From NCBI RefSeq assembly GCF_002575655.3, contig NC_053041.3:119876318-119940317 (forward strand): a stretch of DNA of 64,000 nt, read 5' to 3'. A program made the position numbers and the translations under genes. This document shows positions 10,773-21,595 of this stretch, piece after piece (the first letter of the stretch is position 1; each line of letters starts with the position of its first letter). Source of the DNA: Aegilops tauschii subsp. strangulata (taxonomy: Eukaryota; Streptophyta; Magnoliopsida; Poales; Poaceae). The notes under the pieces were generated by a model. That model was not told where the DNA came from, made no database searches, and saw nothing but the letters and a program-made list of their open reading frames with translations.

Positions 10773-12679
10773 ATGCCGCGCACCTCCGCCGTCGAGATGC
10801 CGCGCACCATGGGAGGGATGGACCACGCCGGGGGCGACGCCCGCGCCGTCGGCGAGGGGTAGAGTGGGCAGCAGGGCCGTCTTGACATCCTCGCCGCCGT
10901 CCTGGATCTTCATCCGGAGCAGGTGGCTCCTCCGCCGGTGCAAGTGACTCTTCTGCCATGGCTGCTGACTCCTCCGCCCGTGCCCGTGGTCGACAGCGAC
11001 GATGACGGAGAAGAGGTCGGTCATTTATCTTCCTTATTGTGCCAAATCCAAACTTTTATCTTGTCAGTGCTTTCCTCCTTTTTTGGGGAAGACTAGGGTT
11101 TCTGTTTTCCTTTAGTCAAAGAAATCCATGCCTAGATTCTGTATATCTAGGTTCAGGGGTAGGTCCACATGGGTTCATGGGTGTACTTTTTTCACTAAAC
11201 TTCATGCCAATTCGTATAAGACTGCTTGCTTCTTGGAGCCCAATTACCATTGATTTCATTCTATGGTCGTGCAGTAAATAATCCACATTTTCTGTCATTC
11301 ATGTTAGTACTATCATTATGATGGAACAGGAATTATTTTCACATGAACATTTCAGATATTACTCCCTCTGTATCAAAATTATTTGTGGGTTTTTTGTTTA
11401 CGATATAAATTTTTGAACACCCTAGTGTCAAATCCTGGATCGTTTGCTGTCTAGCTAGGTTACATTTGTTGAGCCATGTATATGTCATTTTTTGATCTAT
11501 ATAAGTTTTTGTGCTAATAATCCGGCACGTGCGGGCTTGACGTCCTTGCTGCCGTCCAGGTTCTTCGGTCGCAGCAGGTGGCTCCTCTGCCGTAGCCGGA
11601 GCAGGTGGCTCCTCTGCCGCAGCCGGTTCCTCTGCCGTTGGTTCCTCTTGTGCCCGAGCCTGTGGTCGCCGTAGACGTCGACGAAGAAGACGTTAGTCAT
11701 CTATCTCCTTTATTATTATTGTAAAATCCCAGGTTTTGTGTGGTTTGTCCTTTTCTCTAATTTTGGGGAAGGCCAGGGTTTCTTTTTTTCTTTAATCGAT
11801 GAAATGCCTATCTAGATTCTGTAGATGTGTTTCCTAACTTGCTAGGTTACATGTGTTGAGCCCTTTAGAGGTCATTTTTTGATCTATATAAATTGTTTTG
11901 CTAATAATCCGGCTATGGTTGGTTATTGTGCTTATACTATTTCGTAGCTGCACCTTGGAATTGAATTTCCTATGCAGATGATTGTGATAATAACATAAAG
12001 ATTGATTTGTGCTGAGCACGAGTTATGCACTAGGCAAATAAGGTCTTAAAATGTTGAGTAAATGCTTTGCTGCTGTTGTTCTTTGAGCACTGATTTTTGG
12101 TTTTAATTTAATGATCTACCTAAGTGATTGTGACAATGATTTTAAACATTGATTATCTCTAAGCAGAGGCTAATGCATAAAGAAACTGGATTTCATCACT
12201 GTTGTACTTGAGCATTGTTAATTAGTTTCTTTGTAAATACAAAATTCTGGATCGCTTCTTGTCAGAATTCATAATTATCCCATTGGTTGTTTATGTAGCA
12301 CCTAATAAACAACACACTTCTTTCATCAAGATCATTTAGGGTTTCGGGTTTACGCTATCATCTATAATATTATGTTTCATAGACTCTGTGCATGCTGAAT
12401 TCCCATTATTTACGCAACATTTTTTACTACATGTAGATACTATCTGAAGACGTCGATAGTGACGAAGTAGGCCAGATGATCTACAGGAATCGCAAGGGGA
12501 GGGAGCTTGTCGGTGCTATGCATGCCAGACATGTCAGGCTTAGTGATGGGCGCTACGGATGCCCTTCGTGCAACCGCAAGATTAATAACACCCGTATGAG
12601 TCTTATCCAGCATGCACTCGGACGAGCCGGTAGCCGGGTGGCACACGCGGCCCTTGCTGAGTTCTTGGAGGGGGTTTAG
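10773..12679 (+). pseudogene. zf-XS locus 2: intact zinc-finger exon, nonsense-broken proline-rich exons
   Basis: Paralogue of locus 1. Exon 1 is 10773-11015 (ATG; MPRT and EQVAPPPVQVTLLP, ends GEE before GTCGGT) with a TAG at 10860-10862. Exon 2 is 11560-11691 with EQVAPLPQP repeats and a TAG at 11593-11595, where a CAG codon is expected; donor GTTAGT. The last exon, 12437-12679, is open for 80 codons: ILSEDVDSD, then YGCPSCNRK, IQHALG, VAHAALAEFL. This is a complete zf-XS finger with both cysteines and both histidines. All junctions are phase 0. The finger exon is intact while the N-terminal exons carry two stops, the reverse of locus 1. An internal or downstream start could still give a finger-only peptide, but no ATG is positioned at the exon start. 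Confidence 0.6.
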
Positions 12680-12966
12680 GGCAGTGCGCGCACCCTGGCA
12701 GCCATAATGGAAGCTCTTTTGGTCTGAACTAGGTTAAGTACTACCTTAGTTTGTGTTATGCTGGCTAGACTTTATGGATGAACTATGTTAAGAAGTACCG
12801 TATGCTTACTGAACTATGGTACAACTATGCATGTTAAGTTGTGTGTCGACTACATATCTAAAGTACCAGTGCAATGGAATTGCAGCCTTGAGCTGCATTC
12901 AGCTTGGTAGATGGAAATCCAAGCTTCTCTTATAGCAACCTAGGATTGGAAATTGATGCTTTAGTA

Positions 12967-13052
12967 CTCCCTCCGTCCCAAAATTCTTGTCTTCGATTTG
13001 TGTAAATACTGACGTATCAAATCATGTTTTAGTCAAAATTTTGGGACGGAGT
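12967..13052. mobile_element. Stowaway MITE (86 bp, right end clipped)
   Basis: TA then CTCCCTCCGTCCCAAAATTC at the left, and the complement TTTTGGGACGGAG at the right followed by TA. The last bases of the right inverted repeat (GGAG) are missing. It lies between zf-XS loci 2 and 3. Confidence 0.85.
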
Positions 13053-13672
13053 ATTTTCTTGTTGTTTTTTCAAATTATTGTCACACGCCTTTTAGTTTAT
13101 GACATCACGTGATGACATTGCTAGCATCACAAATGCATGCGAGACGTGACGACTATCGATGCATGGCTTGAGGGTCTAGGCGGCCAACGGTGCATGGTGT
13201 GATGTCTAGATGGCCACGGAGACCATCGTGTTGGTTGTGGTGTGGCTACATGATGATCACGAAGTCTCGATCCAAGTAATACTATAATGGCCTCTGCGTA
13301 CATTTCTTTCTCAGTTTGAAATTTTTAGATCACTTGATGACAATTTGATCAGATGTTTCACAAGTCTTGAGCACCAGGGTTTATGTACAAAATTTTCAAT
13401 CCCCAACCCATCCACCCCGTACACGATCTTTGGATTGCATCAGGTAGATGTACAAAATCCAGTTCCTAGCGCCTGCCCCAAGCACCTACGATTGTGATTT
13501 TTTTCCAGTATCCTAATTAAGCGCCTAAATAAGCCCGCTGCATTGTAGGTGCCCAACGCCTATGTATTTCCGCTATAGTAGGTAACTACCAATTACTCCC
13601 CGCATCTCTCCCCCTAGGGTACGCTCTAAAACCATCGCCGCCGCTCACACGCCCGCCTCCCTGCCGCCGGAT

Positions 13673-14700
13673 ATGAAATCCACTCGTGGAGGTCGATTGG
13701 CCGTCGTGACAGATCGGGGCCATGGACGTGGGGGGCCTGTCATGGATGCCGTCGTGACAGATCGTGGACTTGCGGGGCTAACCACCGACGTCGTCATCCA
13801 TTGCATGGATCAGGATCCCCACGAGAAAGCTTTGGACTACTCTGTGTCCGACCCAGAGAAGCATCGTGTCAACGAGGAGGTGCACTACCCCGTCGTCGAT
13901 CACAAGCAGTAGCACATGCACGGCATGGACTGGAATTCCGTTACGGTAATTTTATTTTTTTAACCCTACATCTGTCTTCAAGTTTAAGGTTAGAGGTTAA
14001 TCATTAAACCATCAATATGTTGTTGACTTGGCATAATGGAATCTAGCTCAAAATATACTGTTGATCATCAGTACGTAATGATCATTATTTGTTCAATCAA
14101 TCTTTGACAAATTAATGGTTCATCCACTCCACAATTTAGTGCGTTTTTGTTTTATGCTAAAACTCAGACATCATAAAGGTTGTCCATGTTTATTGACATT
14201 TTTTTAAAAGTACATCATATGATTTATGCTTCCATATGGAATTGATATTGCTTTTTTCTCCTTAATTTTCATAGTTAATAAATATTTATTTTAAAAGTAA
14301 TTTATAGGCACTACAGTACGGAACTTAGGGAATATTAGTTACTGTAAACAATGGTTCAGCTTATATCATACATAATTTAAACTTGCAGCCTTATTCTGAT
14401 GATTATGCAGACATTTCCGAAGGAGAGATGGATGCACACACTCAGAAAACCCTTGAAGAATTGCAGAATGGACAGTGCAACGTGCTTAAGCGTATGGCGT
14501 ATCGTTGCGCTTTCTATGGCAAATATCTGGACCCGACTTTCGTTAGTATTCTTGAGCACGCCGAAGGAGTTGCCAAAGGCTACCAAATGAAGCATGGTGT
14601 GAGGGCGAAACACAGGGCACTAGCACAATATCTCAGGAATTTGTCGGACAAAGAGAAGGTCCGAAGAAGGCGTTATGAGAACCAGCATACCAAAGAATAG
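13673..14700 (+). CDS. zf-XS locus 3: small two-exon protein with altered zinc finger
   Basis: Exon 1 starts at the ATG at 13673; exon 2 is 14389-14700 after ACTTGCAG. With the donor at 13945 (GTAATT) the frame is phase 0 but meets a TAG at 13910-13912. A weaker donor at 13879 (GAG before GTGCAC) is also phase 0, avoids the stop and gives an exon ending in EE as in loci 1 and 2. Exon 1 has an internal duplication of AVVTDRG. Exon 2 is acidic (DDYADISEGEM), then YRCAFYGK...ILEHAEG...AKHRALAQYL, a zf-XS-like finger whose second cysteine is Tyr (TAT at 14515-14517, one step from TGT). Zinc binding is therefore doubtful. A basic tail (KVRRRRYENQ) ends the protein. Length is about 172 residues in the shorter-exon model. 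No XS domain. Confidence 0.5.
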
Positions 14701-15149
14701 ATGAATAATCGAAACCCTGAAGAAGTTCTGGTTGGCATAAGTAGTCATTTGCGGTTGTTTTTTTAAATACGAATGAATATTTTAATTATCATAGTTTTTG
14801 AAAAAATGTTACATTTATTAAATTTAATCGTAAAAATGCATGCAATTCAATTATTGAATTTTTTTTAAAATAACCTTGCATCGAATAGTTTACCATTTTA
14901 TTGATTAACCATTATTTTCATATATATATTGTGGAGTGCTTAAAATTATTCAAGATCAATTGGTGTACTGAAAGACTCATGCACATGCAATATGAACAGC
15001 ACTGTATTTTTATGGTTTCTTCAAAAGCACACCTGTGGTGGTCCTGCTGGCCTGGTGATGCTGATCTTTTCTGTTTGGCCAGAATTGGTAAGCTACCAAA
15101 TCTGCATCTGATCCGGCCCAACACTTTGTTCCTTTTGTGGGCCTGTACA
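14701..15149. other. Intergenic, no gene seen
   Basis: AT-rich downstream region of zf-XS locus 3 grading into the GC-rich leader of the B3 gene. Nothing coding recognised. Confidence 0.5.
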
Positions 15150-15493
15150 AGTGGGAGGCAGAGAGAAAAGCGAGCGATGGCCCCAACCCCATCCCCACCC
15201 CCATTCCCAATCCCACCACACTTCATTCTTTGCAGAGACAGAGAGGAGACGCGGAGGGCGACGGCTAGGGTTTGCTAAGCCGTCACCTTGGCCGCCCCCG
15301 TCATCGTCAAATCGGCCGGATCTGCTCCGGCCACACACTCCCCCTGCTCCGGCCACGATTCTCCACTGCTTCATCGACAACAAGGTCCGACAACGGCACC
15401 TCTTCTCCCCAACCCCTGGCCGCGCCGCCCGAAGCTCCGGTGTTGCCAGATTCGAACAAGTCTACTCCAGCCCCATCTGGTACCACTTCGCAG
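15150..15493 (+). other. GC-rich leader exon (probable 5' UTR) of the B3 gene
   Basis: CpG-rich stretch typical of a grass first exon, ending in a strong donor (CGCAG before GTAAGATT). Open frames cross it but lack an ATG in the most protein-like frame (APPEAPVLPDSNKSTPAP), so it is called leader. Linkage to the downstream exons is inferred from strand and an AG acceptor at 17350 just before the first ATG. A further acceptor at 15600 may add a small exon. Confidence 0.45.
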
Positions 15494-15609
15494 GTAAGAT
15501 TGATCTTCCCTGCCCTTCGCATGTCGATCTGACCTTAATTTTGGGATCTAGCAGCACCGCCCAAGTTAAAAGCTGACACTTGCTTGTGTGCATGTTTCAG
15601 GTGTACGCG

Positions 15610-16070
15610 GATTTACTGTCAACTAGTAGGTCATATTTCAACAAGTAATTTTACAACAAGATAATCTGACAATGTACTGCATAATCATTGTTTTACTTGT
15701 TCGTATGGGTATAATGGGTAAACACTTTGGTAGCAAGTAAGAGAAAAGGGTGGGTGTTGGCCAGCATACCTTGCTCGTCGAGATAGCCTTCACTATACTA
15801 TCATCTTGCTTGACAGATGCTATCAAGTAATTTTTCTCCCTAGAAAATGATCCCCCACTGCTAGATATAGAAAAAGTATATTCACAGGAGCATAGACATG
15901 TTTCGGTTTGTTGGGATAGTTTGAAGACTGTGTACATGTATTTGCTGATACTTAATTATTAAAAACTAAAAGGCGAGCATAGAAGCAGTCCATGAGGAAT
16001 TTTGTAATGATGGAATGAGGATCAGTTATAGTTTCATGTATTACTCGATGGTAGTATGATGATTAGTGCA
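15610..16070. repeat. Intronic duplication, copy 1
   Basis: Aligns with 16245-16690 through the motifs CTAGTAG..TCATATT..CAACAA, TACTTGTTCG/TACTCGTTGG, TTGCTCGT..ATAGCCTTCACTAT and ATCAGTTATAGTTTCA. Diverged to perhaps 75-80% by eye. Confidence 0.65.
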
Positions 16071-16244
16071 TATTTTGAAGGATTTGTCAAGTATAGATGG
16101 CTCTTGATTGGTGCATGTTTTTCATGATATGTGCACACATGTAATATTTTTGGTTGGTGCATATTTTTGATGATTGTTGTTACTGCTTACTTGAATTATG
16201 TCAGCCTATCTCCATGATATGGTATGGGCTTGTTGGGGTCAATG

Positions 16245-16690
16245 AAGATTTGCTGTGAGCTAGTAGTTCATATTGCAACAAATTCCTCACGGTTGGATTT
16301 TCTGCCATTATACTTCATAATCATGATTTTACTCGTTGGTATTGGTAGTAATGAGTAAATACATAGCAAGTATGCAAAAGGGTGACTGTTGGACAGCAGA
16401 CCTTGCTCGTTCTCATAGCCTTCACTATGCTGCCATCTTGCTTGATAGATGCTACCATGTCCTTATTCTCACTGGAAAATTAACCTCCACAGCTACCTCT
16501 AAAAATGTTATGTACAGGAGAAACTGCATTATTTGTTTTGTTGGGGCAATTTAAAGACTTTATATTTATTACCTGGTGGTACCACACAACAGCCCATCAG
16601 GAAATTTGCAGTGATCAAAGGCAGATCAGTTATAGTTTCACGTATTACTCGATGAGAGCAGTCAATCATGGTTCATTTTTTGAATGATTT
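16245..16690. repeat. Intronic duplication, copy 2
   Basis: Second copy of the 15610-16070 segment within the presumed leader intron of the B3 gene. Confidence 0.65.
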
Positions 16691-17356
16691 GTTAATTATG
16701 CAAGGCTACTAATTTGTGCATACCTTTGATGAAATGATTTGGTAAGTGATTGGTTGGCTGCCAATCATGGTGTAACAATTATGGTTGGCTTATATTTTTG
16801 ATGATTCTTTTTACTGCTTGTTCGAATTATGAGCAAAATTGGTTTGATGCCAAATATACATGGCTAATAATTGGTTGGTTACCAAGTTTTCTTGTCCAGC
16901 TCACATAAATTTGCTAATATTTGGCAATGCCAACATTGGTAGCAAGTCAATCATCATCTGTCAGCATGAATGGTTAGATGCCAAAATTTGGCATGCCAAT
17001 ATCTGGCAAAATGCCAAATGTTCGCTAGTGATTGATTGGCTACCAACTATTTCTGCCAATGTCACAAAAATATGCCAAAAAAATTGTAACTTTGAAATAT
17101 CCTAATTGGTTCTGTCTTCCCAGTGATTATGAGTCTAACCACTAGTCTTCACTAGTCGTGCGAATAGTCTAGTAGTATCAATCTGGTTGTCGACTAGCTT
17201 TTTCGTGTAGATGTTTATACATTAACTATGTACTTAGCAAGAAGTATGCGAAAAGATTATTCACATTGTATATGGTGCTAACAAGTTCTAGTGTAAGACT
17301 GATTTCATATATCAATAACTAACATTTGTTCATTGCAATGCATGCAACAGGTTTGA

Positions 17357-18512
17357 ATGGTAAGGGAAACCATCCTCATCAGCAGTGAAGATAGTGATCA
17401 CCGGACCACCTCAGATGATGCTTCAGATGGCACTTCACATGGGAGTGACGGCTATAGCGGTGATGACGGCACCTCTAGCGACTATGACACTGATGGTAGT
17501 TCTGATGGAGATGGATATGTGGACCACGATCCTATCTTGGCACACAAGGGTAAAGTTCTATATGGTTGGTCAGATATTAAATGAACCGTGAACTATCTAA
17601 AGTTGATGTTTGAGTGACACTTGATTACCACACATTACTCTGTTTGGGTTCTAGATGACCTTCCAAATCAACATTGATTGAACTAGAGCTTAAAATAGAG
17701 CAGTGTTTAGTTGTTAGTATAAATAAATCAAATATTCAATTTGCCCATGTTTCTATGAGATATTGCTGGGTTATCTATGTCCTTCATTTCTTGATCATTG
17801 AAGTAGGCATTGATCATCAACCCAGTGCTGATGTTCTAGATCTTATGTATGAAATTATTTACTACTCTGTCATCTTAAAAAAAATTATACAGGTCCGGGA
17901 TACCCTGCGAGAAGAGGAACTTTCGAGGATCGCATCTTCTACGGCAACCATCTATTGCTAAACCAGGATCGGTGAGACTGTCTCAAATCCATAGTAAAGC
18001 AGTGCAAAACCCCCATACCATACTATGTCAGCACCATCACTCGCTCGACAGTCATCAGAGGGAAGAGCAAGATGGTAAACACTTGGACTTTTTTTGTTGC
18101 AAATCATATTTCACAAGTGAAAATGCCATCATGTAGAGACATAGAGGAGGACAGGCGTGGTTGTGCAAATCATACTTACTTTTTTTTGTGCAAATCATAC
18201 TTATTTTTTTATGTAACATTATTTATTTCCCTGTGCAATCAGTGCTTCTCAAAGGATTACAGTCAGGCCTACCTCAAAGACTATCTGCGAAAGCCCATGG
18301 TTGTGCGTGTCACCAATGAACATTTTGAAGGTTCTAAAAAGGTCTTGTTCAAGATGGGCAAGAAGGACGGGCATGCGATCATGACGAAGAACTGGAGAGA
18401 AGTCGTTCAGGGCGCCAAAATGAAAGAAGATCAAATGGCTATCTTCAGGTTCATGGAAAGGAGTGGAGGTGGGCTTAGGGTGAACATGGCCAGTGGCATG
18501 AGGATTCGTTAA
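17357..18512 (+). pseudogene. B3-domain (REM-type) transcription factor gene with one in-frame stop
   Basis: Exon A is 17357-17549 (ATG; ILISSEDSD then a Ser/Asp/Gly-rich acidic stretch; donor GTAAAG). Exon B is 17893-18074 and exon C is 18243-18512. Phases agree (1/2, then 0). Exon B reads PGYPARRGTFEDRIFYG, meets a TGA at 17973-17975, and resumes in the same frame with KTPIPYYVSTITRSTV. Exon C continues CFSKDYSQAYLKDYL, PMVVRVTNEHF, KKDGHAIMTKNWREVV and MAIFRFMER. This is a complete B3 DNA-binding domain in REM style, with the usual phase-0 intron before FSKDY. Role: nuclear sequence-specific DNA binding. The TGA is the only lesion seen; a cryptic short intron from the GTGAGA at 17972 to an AG near 18000 would be too short for a plant intron. 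The 3' region (18560-18720) has short AGTAACTGGTACTT repeats. Confidence 0.65.
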
Positions 18513-18989
18513 CCCATGGGAGTAGTTTGACGCTAGTTTTATAATATGTATGTAGTAGCTAGTAACTGGAAGTTGGTAGTATCAGCTTTTGGGTCCAGTA
18601 AGTGCAACTTACTAGTAATTGGTACTTGGTAGTAACTGGTACTTTGGTGGTATAACTTTTGGGTCCGACTGGACATGAAGATCGTCCAGTAAGTGGAACT
18701 TGGCAGTAACTTGGTGGTAGTATGAACTTATGTGGCATGATGTACTTGCTATGCAAAAGTCTGTTCTTATAACGCACCCTAGTACCCTCCCTGATAGAAT
18801 TACCTTTATGGACTGCAAAGATATTTCCTTTTTTTGCCACAGTGATGCTAATATTTTTTAAATCAAATCTCACCGGGTTTCATATGGATTAGATGCTACT
18901 TTCATTTTAAGCTAGTATGAGTTATTTTGAAAATGAGGTTTGTATGTGTTGCCCAAAAAATGCAATGCAAAAACAAAAACTTGCGGGTT

Positions 18990-19790
18990 GAAGCTTTCAT
19001 ATTTAAAAAATGATGTTTCTGTTATTTTCGAAATGGCATGTTGTTTTCATAAACAGAGCAAACCAGCATGTTATTTTAAATTTTTAAAAATAGCGTAACT
19101 AAAAAAATGCAGTTTTCAAAATCTTTAAAAACAGCGTAATTAAAAAAATGTTGTTTTCAAAATCAGCATGCTACTTTCAAAATAGCATATTTAAAAAAAC
19201 ATGTAACTTTTGATATCAGCATGCTATTTTAAAAATAGCATATTGAAAACAGCATTATATTTAAAAAATCAGGATGTTATTTTGAAATCAGCACAACATA
19301 TTCAAAACAACATGAAAATCAGCATGCTATTTAAGTAGCATATTGAAAAGAGCATTATATTTTTAAAAGTAGCATGCTGTTTTTAAAATCAGCATCATTA
19401 TTTTGAAATTAGCACGCTATTTTTGAAATCAGCATGCTTATTGTAAAAAACGGTATATTGAAAGCAGCATAATCAGCATGCTATTCTTAAAATCAACGTG
19501 CTATTTTTAAAATCAACATGCTATTTTTAAAATCAGCATTATATTTTTTAAATCAGCATGCTATTTTTAAAATAAGCATTATATTTTTAAAATCAGCATG
19601 CTATTTTTGAAATCAGCATGCTATTTTTAAAATAGCATGGTATTTTAAAAACAGCATATTCAAAGCAGCAAGCTACTTTTAAATCTGCATATTCATTCTA
19701 TCTTCAAATGAACATGCTTTTTTCAAATGAGAATGCTATTTTTAAAATATCAGTATGCTTATTTACTATTTCAAAATAAACGATTTTCAA
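18990..19790. repeat. AT-rich degenerate array of a GCATGCTATTTTTAAAATCA unit
   Basis: About 25-30 imperfect copies of a 20-30 bp unit, core ATCAGCATGCTATTTTTAAA, many containing the SphI-like palindrome GCATGC. Unit length varies, so the array is degenerate. No coding. Confidence 0.8.
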
Positions 19791-20381
19791 GGTTATTTGA
19801 AAACGAGGTTTCTATTTTGATTTCAAGTAGGTTTGTGAGGAAATCCAACGTTATATTTTCATATATATATATAATTTTTTGGTTTCAATTTTATATTTCA
19901 AGTATGAAATTTGACTGTACTTTTAACAAATTTCAGCAATATATTATGTAGAAAATGAAAAAAATACAGAAAACCAACTTCACTAAAAATGCATTGTTTG
20001 ATAGATGTTGATAAATCATAACTAGCCGACCATGTCGACCCGTCCATAATAAAATGAGGGTGTACCAAACGAGGTATTCAGAAAAATAGTGGCAGCCCAT
20101 CAAATAGGTCTAATACATCATAAACAAGGTGGATCACGGCATGGAAACAATTCAGTTTGTTCTAATTTTTTCGACCCCAGAAATCCTTTTGTTTTATCTG
20201 CCTGACCCTGTGTATCTAAACATCCTGTCTCGACTTCACTTTAGCTTTCCTGCATGAGACAACGTTTGTTAATAGGATAGCAAAGAAGATTTGAGCATGT
20301 ACAGTACACTTGAACACAAAAAAACACTAACTTCACTAATTTTCTCTTCATAGCTGCAGAAGCCTACTTGACAGCTCTTAT
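19791..20381. other. Spacer, no gene seen
   Basis: AT-rich, with a TA microsatellite near 19862-19872. It leads into the 3' end of the minus-strand FAR1-type gene. No transposon end could be recognised here. Confidence 0.5.
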
Positions 20382-21040
20382 TCACTCAGCCTTTGGTACA
20401 TTCCTAGCAGGCCTTTTTGTCTTCATCACCCCTTTGGCTTGTTCTTTACCGCCCTTCCTAGAGTCTTTCCTGGAAAAGTTAAGAAACGTCAACACAGTAC
20501 TAGCAAAGACCTGAGTTGTAGAGCGGACATGTAAGTACAGACACTAACTCCACTGGTTTTCCTCGCGCACCCTTGTCATAATTATTTTTCTTCCTCCCAG
20601 CTTTGACATTTGGAGCGCCCTTGCGTTTCCTACAAAAAATGAAATAGATGAATATGCGGCCAGCATCCGAAAACATGTTTAAGTACGCACAATTGTGGTA
20701 ATGCCCACTTGTTTGGTTTTGCATAATCCTCTTCTGCAACCTCCAATGGTCTCTTCCTAGCCCTCCTTAGCCCACCATCTTCTGCATCTGAATCTTTCTC
20801 TTCTTCTACATCTGAATCTTCTTCTTCTTGTGCAGCTGAATCTTCCTCTTCTTCTGCAGCTGAATCTCCCTCTTCTTCTGCATCTGAATCTTCCTCTTCT
20901 TCTGTACCTGAATCTTCCTCTTCTTCTGTATCTGCGTCTGTCTCTTCTTTAGTATCCGCCTCTGTCTCTTCTTCTGTATCTGACTCTATCTCTTCTTTTT
21001 GCTTCTTCCTCCTTGTGACCTTTGATTTCCCCGCTTTTTT

Positions 21041-21595
21041 CCTACGTAAATTGAAGAAAAACATGTGAACACTCTCTGGGAGAACATATTAACACTGTAA
21101 GCATGTATGGAAATGAACAATGAGATTAACATGTGCACTAATGTCGTTGCTTTTTTTTAAGCTTCCTCTTCTTCTGTATCTGACTCTGCGTCTTCTTCTG
21201 TCTCTGAGTCTCTCTCTTTTCGCTTCTTCCTCCTTGTGACCTTTGATTTCCCCGATTCTTTCCTGTGTAAATTGCAGGAAAACATGTGAACACTCTCCCG
21301 GAGAACACATTAACACTTTAAGCATGTATGGAAATGAACAATGAGATTAACATGTGCACTAACTTTGTTCCTTTTTTAGAAGCTTCCTCTTCTTTTGTAT
21401 CTGACTCCGTGTCTTCTTCTGTCTCTGAGTCTTTCTCTTTTCGCTTCTTCCTCCTTGTGACCTTTGATTTCCCTGATTTTTTCCTGCTTAAATTGAAGGA
21501 AAACATGTGAACACTCTCCCGGAGAACATATTAACTCTGTAAGCATGTATGGAAATGAACAATGAGATTAACATGTGCACTAACTTTGTTGCTTT
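21041..21595. repeat. Tandem exon-intron triplication in the FAR1-type gene (~220 bp period)
   Basis: A unit of acceptor, exon (GKSKVTRRKK plus acidic ETEED run), donor and short intron is repeated with starts at 21483, 21262 and 21041, a period of 221 bases. The intron segment AACATGTGAACACTCTC..CATGTATGGAAATGAACAAT is nearly identical in all copies. The middle unit carries a TAA after EEEA and its donor GT has become AT. Confidence 0.85.

Noticed and set aside
13801..14007. Second frame over zf-XS locus 3 exon 1
   Set aside because: Runs past the donor into the intron; the chosen frame matches the phase of exon 2.
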